Source of the DNA: Faecalibacterium prausnitzii
Lineage (GTDB): Bacteria; Bacillota; Clostridia; Oscillospirales; Ruminococcaceae
Reading direction: 5' to 3'
NCBI RefSeq assembly: GCF_003287495.1
Contig: NZ_PRLE01000007.1
Coordinates: forward strand, 62,001 to 126,000
DNA: 64,000 nucleotides
Below the pieces are notes generated by a model. It ran no database searches. It was given only the letters and a program-made list of their open reading frames with translations, and was not told where the DNA came from. Position 1 is the stretch's first letter. Every line of letters starts with the position of its first letter. This document shows, in pieces, positions 59,891 to 64,000 of this stretch. The position numbers and the translations under genes are program-made.

Positions 59891-60235
59891 TGGTTATCAA
59901 CACCAACAAACCTGAATACCTCGAAACGCAGCGACGGAGAAAGTACGCACGCAGTTCCACAGCAAAGAGAGAAGCTTCACCGGCTGAAAGGGCTTCCGCG
60001 TGGGTGTGTGCCGAAGTTCGCTCCTGAGCGGCCTGTGCAAACGGTCTGGATTTTGAAAGGCTTATTAGCACAGGACGGCGCGCCCCGTTACGGCGTTTGA
60101 GAGCCGCTGAGAGCTTTTGTGCTTTCGGGCGGAAACCGGGTGGTACCGCGGAGTGAAATTACAGCGCTTCGTCCCTTTTGCTTGGAGCTTGGCTCTGAGC
60201 AGGGGACGGGGCGCTTTTGCTTTGCCCCGTTTTGA
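59891..60235 (+). promoter_or_regulatory. T-box riboswitch (phenylalanine) controlling pheST
   Basis: The conserved T-box core GGGTGGTACCGCGG is at 60138-60151. Upstream, the AGTA motif (59942-59945), the AGAGAG element (59967-59972) and the specifier loop 'GAAG-TTC-GCTCC' are in the expected order; the specifier codon TTC (60017-60019) is phenylalanine. Uncharged tRNA-Phe binding favours the antiterminator. Without it a terminator forms (60164-60214, pairing GCGCTTCGTCCC with its wobble complement, then TTTT). A second hairpin (CGGGGC at 60207-60212 with 60224-60229, then TTTT) overlaps the first and could act as a back-up or alternative terminator. Confidence 0.95.
60164..60233 (+). terminator. 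Overlapping terminators of the T-box leader
   Basis: The first stem is 60164-60175 with 60202-60214. The second is 60207-60212 with 60224-60229. Each is followed by TTTT. They share bases, so only one can form at a time. Confidence 0.8.
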
Positions 60236-60265
60236 CAACACGAACACGAGAAGGAGAGAACATCC

Positions 60266-61288
60266 ATGCAAGCAATGATCGACGAGCTGGCAAAACAGGC
60301 CGAAGCTGCCTTGAGCCAGGTCTCTTCCAAGGAAACGCTGGCAACTTTCTGGCAGGAGTACCTCAGCAAAAACGGTAAGATCCCTGCCCTGATGAAAAAT
60401 CTGCGCTCTGTCGCGCCCGAAGAGCGTCCTGCCATGGGCAAGATCATCAACGAGCTCAAGCAGAAAGTGCAGGCGGACTATGACGCCGCCGCCGAAAAAG
60501 TCAAGCAGGCAGAACTGGCAGCCCGCAACGCGGCCGAGACGGTGGACATCACCCTGCCCGCCAAGACCCGCACCGTGGGCGGCCTGCACCCCCTGACGCT
60601 GGTCACCAACCAGATCATTGATGTCTTCTCCGGCATGGGCTTTGCCGTGGCCGATGCCCCGGAGATCGAGGATGATGACCACAACTTCACCCGCCTGAAT
60701 GTCCCCAAGGATCACCCCGCCCGCGATATGCAGGATACGTTCTATCTGTCCGATGAGTTCCTGCTCCGCACCCAGACTTCCGGCGGCCAGATCCGCACCA
60801 TGGACAGCCAGAAGCCTCCCATCAAGGTCCTGATCCCGGGCCGCGTCTTCCGTTCCGACTCCGACGCCACCCACAGCCCCATGTTCCATCAGATGGAAGG
60901 TCTGGTCGTGGACAAGGGCATCACTCTGGGCGACCTGCAGGGCGCGCTGAACACCTTTGTGCAGAAGCTGTTCGGCAAGGATACCCGCACCCGTCTGCGC
61001 CCCTCTTACTTCCCGTTCACCGAGCCCAGCGTTGAGGTCGATGTCAGCTGCTTTGAGTGTGGCGGCAAGGGCTGCCCCCTGTGCAAGCACACCGGCTGGA
61101 TCGAAGTCCTGGGCGGCGGTGTTGTCAACCGCAAGGTGCTGGAAAACTGCAACATTGACCCGGACGAGTACTCCGGCTTTGCATTTGGCATCGGCATCGA
61201 GCGTATCGCCATGCTGAAGTACGGCATCAACAACATCGGCTTGATGTTTGAGAATAACCTGCAGTTCCTCAAGCAGTTCCACGAATAA
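60266..61288 (+). CDS. pheS: Phenylalanyl-tRNA synthetase alpha subunit
   Basis: A 340-residue PheS of standard length. An N-terminal coiled-coil arm (to about residue 90) is followed by the class II catalytic domain with motif 2 'PGRVFRSDSDATHSPMFHQ' and motif 3 'GFAFGIGIERIAMLKYGI'. A four-Cys knuckle 'CFECGGKGCPLC' (C-x2-C-x4-C-x2-C) before 'KHTGWIEVLGGG' may bind zinc. It is found in many bacterial PheS proteins but not in the E. coli enzyme. It charges tRNA-Phe with PheT. GAAGGAGAG at 60249-60257 sets the start. Expression is under the phenylalanine T-box upstream. Confidence 0.97.
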   Translation: MQAMIDELAKQAEAALSQVSSKETLATFWQEYLSKNGKIPALMKNLRSVAPEERPAMGKIINELKQKVQADYDAAAEKVKQAELAARNAAETVDITLPAKTRTVGGLHPLTLVTNQIIDVFSGMGFAVADAPEIEDDDHNFTRLNVPKDHPARDMQDTFYLSDEFLLRTQTSGGQIRTMDSQKPPIKVLIPGRVFRSDSDATHSPMFHQMEGLVVDKGITLGDLQGALNTFVQKLFGKDTRTRLRPSYFPFTEPSVEVDVSCFECGGKGCPLCKHTGWIEVLGGGVVNRKVLENCNIDPDEYSGFAFGIGIERIAMLKYGINNIGLMFENNLQFLKQFHE

Positions 61289-61306
61289 GAGGGGAGAGAG
61301 CAAACA

Positions 61307-63718
61307 ATGAAAGTACCTTTCAGTTGGTTAAAAGAACTTGTCGATATCGACGTCACCGCCCAGGAATTGGAAGAACGCCTCTTCTCCTGCGGCTTTGAGG
61401 TCGAGGAGCTGATCCCGCTGGATGCAGGCATCAGCAAGGTCGTGGTCGGTAAGATCACCTCCATGGAAAAGCAGGAGGGCACTCACCTGACCAAGTGCGT
61501 GGTGGACTGCGGCGAGTATGGCCACGAGATCCACATCAGCACCGGCGCCGCAAACATGAAAGTGGGCGACTGCGTCCCCGCCGCCCTGGATGGCTCCACC
61601 CTGCCCGGCGGCATCAAGATCAAGGCCCGCAAGATGCAGGGTGTGGAGTCCAACGGCATGCTCTGCTCCGGTGAGGAGTTGGGCCTGAACGATGATCTGT
61701 TCCCGGGCGCTGAGGTCTACGGCCTGCTCATCCTGCCGGAGGATTCCGTTCCCGGCACGGACATTGCTCCGGTCGTCGGCCTGGATGATTACATTTTTGA
61801 TATCTCCATTACCGCAAACCGCCCGGATTGCCAGTCCGTTCTGGGCATTGCCCGCGAAGTAGCGGCCATCCTCGGCAAGCCCCTCCACATGCCCGCCATG
61901 GATTACAAAGCTGTCTGCGAGCCGGACGAGCCCATCACCGTCAAGGTGGAAGCGCCGGACCTGTGCCCCCGCTACATGGCACACTATGTCCGCAACATCC
62001 GAATGGGTGAGTCTCCCCGCTGGATGAGACGTCACCTGGCTCTGTGTGGTCTGCGCTCCATCAGCAATGTGGTCGATATCACCAACCACACCCTGCTGGA
62101 AATGGGTCAGCCCATGCACGCCTTTGACCTGAACAAGGTCGGTGGCCGTACGATTGATGTCCGCCGCGCTCACGATGGCGAGAAGATCGTTACCCTGGAC
62201 GAGAAAGAGTTTACCCTGAACCCCAACAACCTCGTCATCTGCGATGCGGAGAAGCCCGTCTGCCTGGCTGGCATCATGGGCGGTGCAAACTCCGGGATGG
62301 ATGAGAATACCACCAACCTGCTGTTCGAGTGCGCTACCTTTGCGCGCGATTCTGTCCGTAAGACCAGCCGCGCTCTGGGCCAGAACAGCGATTCTTCCGC
62401 CCGCTACGAAAAGGGCGTGGACCGCCATTCTCCGGAGCTGGGCCTTGCCCGTGCTCTGCACCTGATCCAGGAGCTGGACTGCGGCGATATCACCACGCTG
62501 GAATTTGACCTGACCGATGGCCGTCCCATTGAGCGGAAGCACATCGTCACCACTCCGGCCAAGATCTGCGGCGTGCTGGGCATCACCGTCCCGGACCAGA
62601 CCATGATCGATATTCTCCGGCGTCTGGAGTTCACGGTGGACGTGCAGGCGGATGGCAGCTGGGACGTCTCTGCACCTCTGTACCGTGAGGACGTGGACGG
62701 CTTCCCCGATCTGGCGGAGGAGGTCATCCGTGAGTATGGCTACGACCACATTGTGCCCACATTCCTGAACACCGCTGCTGTTACCAACGGCGGTCTGAAC
62801 TACGAGCAGAAGCAGCAGCTCAAGACCAAGCGCCTGCTGGCTGCCCAGGGCTTCTATGAGGCGTCCACCCTGGCATTCTACTCCAACGCGGAGCTGGATA
62901 TGCTCCACATTCCGGAGGATGATGCTGCCCGTAAGGCGATCCGCATCCTCAACCCCATCAGCGAGAACCTCTCCATCATGCGCACCCTGCTCACGCCGTC
63001 CATGCTGAATGTCATCGTGGACAACCTGAAAAAAGGCAACAATGAGGGCCGCCTGTTTGAGATGGCACCGGTCTATCTGGCTAAAGAACTGCCCATCAAC
63101 GAGCATCCCCACGAGCGCCAGACTCTCTGCATCGGCGCATTCGGCCCGGAGGAGGATTTCTTCACGGTCAAGGGCGCCATGGAGGCACTGGCAGCAGGCT
63201 TTGGTCTGAGCTTTGAGTATAAGCGCGAGAGCACTCCATGGCTGCATCCCGGCATCAGCGCCGCTGTGTACTGCAACGGCAAGCGTCTGGGCGTGTTCGG
63301 TAAGCTCTCCAATGAGATCAATGGTGAGCTGGAGATCGCAAAGGAGCAGAAGGACAGCCAGAACATCTATCTGGGTGAGCTGGACTATGAGGCCCTGATG
63401 TCCTGCGTGGATGGTGAACTGCGCTATCAGCCCCTCAGCCCCTATGCATCGGTCAAGCGCGATCTGGCACTGGTCTGCGATGAGGCTGTTACCTGTGGCG
63501 AGATCGAGGAGACCATCAAGAAAGCCAGCCCGCTCATCACGGAAGTCAAGCTGTTCGATATTTACCGCGGTGCAAACCTCGGCGAGGGCAAGAAGAGCAT
63601 GGCATTCTCTCTGACCTTGTCTGACCCTGCTGCGGAAGTTTCTGCGGAGCAGGTGGAGCGCACCGTCAAGAAAGTGCTGGGCAACCTGAAATTCAAGCTG
63701 GGCATTGAGATCCGTTAA
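61307..63718 (+). CDS. pheT: Phenylalanyl-tRNA synthetase beta subunit
   Basis: An 803-residue PheT. The order is: an N-terminal tRNA-binding OB domain ('VVGKITSMEKQEGTHLTKC'), B3/B4 editing domain ('IFDISITANRPDCQSVLGIA' and 'HAFDLNKVGG'), B5 ('ILRRLEFTV'), catalytic-like core, and the C-terminal ferredoxin-like anticodon-binding domain ('YASVKRDLALVCDE'). It pairs with PheS as an (alpha-beta)2 enzyme. It begins 19 bases after pheS with a GAGGGGAGAG ribosome site and ends 35 bases before the terminator hairpin. Confidence 0.97.
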   Translation: MKVPFSWLKELVDIDVTAQELEERLFSCGFEVEELIPLDAGISKVVVGKITSMEKQEGTHLTKCVVDCGEYGHEIHISTGAANMKVGDCVPAALDGSTLPGGIKIKARKMQGVESNGMLCSGEELGLNDDLFPGAEVYGLLILPEDSVPGTDIAPVVGLDDYIFDISITANRPDCQSVLGIAREVAAILGKPLHMPAMDYKAVCEPDEPITVKVEAPDLCPRYMAHYVRNIRMGESPRWMRRHLALCGLRSISNVVDITNHTLLEMGQPMHAFDLNKVGGRTIDVRRAHDGEKIVTLDEKEFTLNPNNLVICDAEKPVCLAGIMGGANSGMDENTTNLLFECATFARDSVRKTSRALGQNSDSSARYEKGVDRHSPELGLARALHLIQELDCGDITTLEFDLTDGRPIERKHIVTTPAKICGVLGITVPDQTMIDILRRLEFTVDVQADGSWDVSAPLYREDVDGFPDLAEEVIREYGYDHIVPTFLNTAAVTNGGLNYEQKQQLKTKRLLAAQGFYEASTLAFYSNAELDMLHIPEDDAARKAIRILNPISENLSIMRTLLTPSMLNVIVDNLKKGNNEGRLFEMAPVYLAKELPINEHPHERQTLCIGAFGPEEDFFTVKGAMEALAAGFGLSFEYKRESTPWLHPGISAAVYCNGKRLGVFGKLSNEINGELEIAKEQKDSQNIYLGELDYEALMSCVDGELRYQPLSPYASVKRDLALVCDEAVTCGEIEETIKKASPLITEVKLFDIYRGANLGEGKKSMAFSLTLSDPAAEVSAEQVERTVKKVLGNLKFKLGIEIR

Positions 63719-63753
63719 GGATAAACTGTCTTATCCTATAAAGTAATATAAGC

Positions 63754-63789
63754 AAAAGACCGTCTGTGCATTGCATGGGCGGTCTTTTT
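63754..63789 (+). terminator. Rho-independent terminator of pheST
   Basis: AAAAGACCG (63754-63762) pairs with CGGTCTTTT (63780-63788) with extra inner pairing, followed by T residues. Confidence 0.9.
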
Positions 63790-63907
63790 GCGTGAAAAGA
63801 TGGAACCACGGCGGAGGGTATTCCATTGAAAAAACGCTCTTGGAGACATTTAGGTGAGTACATTTCAGATGAATGCAAAAAAACTTGAAAAAAGCAGCAG
63901 AAAAGTG

Positions 63908-63936
63908 TTGACAAAGGTGCGGGTGTGTGGTATTAT
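63908..63936 (+). promoter_or_regulatory. Strong promoter near the window end
   Basis: A perfect TTGACA (63908-63913) and TATTAT (63931-63936) with 17-base spacing. TATACT at 63934 is a less well spaced alternative. It is followed by a GC hairpin leader. The transcript continues beyond the window; its content is unknown. Confidence 0.8.
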
Positions 63937-63949
63937 ACTTGAGCGCCAA

Positions 63950-63986
63950 GCGCTGAGGCAAAAGAATGACTTCCAAAGCCTCAGCG
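63950..63986 (+). other. Leader hairpin, possible rRNA operon leader
   Basis: CGCTGAGGC (63950-63958) pairs perfectly with GCCTCAGCG (63978-63986). The final bases, CCCTTGAAA, resemble the CTTGAAAA box common in the leaders and spacers of Firmicutes rRNA operons. The window ends before any 16S sequence, so this is only a suggestion. Confidence 0.35.
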
Positions 63987-64000
63987 AGAAGCCCTTGAAA

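Overview
The window looks like chromosome of a GC-rich, low-spore or asporogenous gut Clostridium-class bacterium. Faecalibacterium or a close Oscillospiraceae relative is my best guess. The evidence is Firmicutes-type signals (strong AGGAGG ribosome sites, a CIRCE element, a T-box, TTGACA/TATAAT promoters), glycyl radical chemistry, a flavodiiron protein, Na+-pump decarboxylase subunits and a Spo0A relative. The genus is an inference from gene content, with no marker gene search behind it.

Region 1 (1-1033) is the 3' end of a gene for a probable surface protein. It is followed by a terminator and a palindrome-rich spacer.

Region 2 (about 1400-21470) is the most interesting part: some 20 kb of genes all on the + strand, which I read as a sulfoquinovose (SQ) and sulfoquinovosyl-glycerol catabolic island. 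The first operon encodes a small transaldolase, a beta-hydroxyacid dehydrogenase, a DUF4867-type isomerase, a GH31 sulfoquinovosidase with all the known sulfonate-sensing residues, a TauE/SafE exporter and a TctCBA tripartite transporter. Then come a fucose-isomerase-like protein, a ROK repressor behind tandem operator-like repeats, glycerol kinase, a LuxR-type regulator, and a glycyl radical operon (activase, diol dehydratase, Fe-dependent alcohol dehydrogenase, aldose epimerase). The simplest joint reading is this: SQ-glycerol is imported intact and hydrolysed in the cytoplasm. SQ goes through the sulfo-transaldolase pathway to sulfolactaldehyde and then dihydroxypropanesulfonate (DHPS). The freed glycerol (or the DHPS itself) is used by the kinase and the radical dehydratase/dehydrogenase branch as an electron sink.

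Region 3 (21493-26818) holds a large fused ABC exporter on the - strand and a diverged two-component pair: a Spo0A-like protein with a degenerate receiver, and a histidine-kinase-like ATPase. A cluster of 0A-box-like sites lies upstream of the pair.

Region 4 (26900-41250) is mostly + strand housekeeping: a MATE pump behind a promoter-proximal terminator, RecD2, an MreB-type actin, decarboxylase gamma/delta and beta subunits, PcrA, ThyX, thymidylate kinase, an acetyltransferase, MltG and a U32 tRNA-hydroxylation-type protein.

Region 5 (41253-47320, - strand) is galK-galT-cutC and a CIRCE-controlled htpG. Region 6 (47350-58350) holds several hydrolases (including two tandem secreted paralogues), PepC, a transglutaminase-like protein, RmuC and a flavodiiron protein. 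Region 7 (58372-64000) holds an MFS transporter on the - strand, a phenylalanine T-box driving pheST, and at the very end a strong promoter with a hairpin leader that may introduce an rRNA operon. I saw no CRISPR array, tRNA gene, prophage or insertion sequence with a recognisable transposase.
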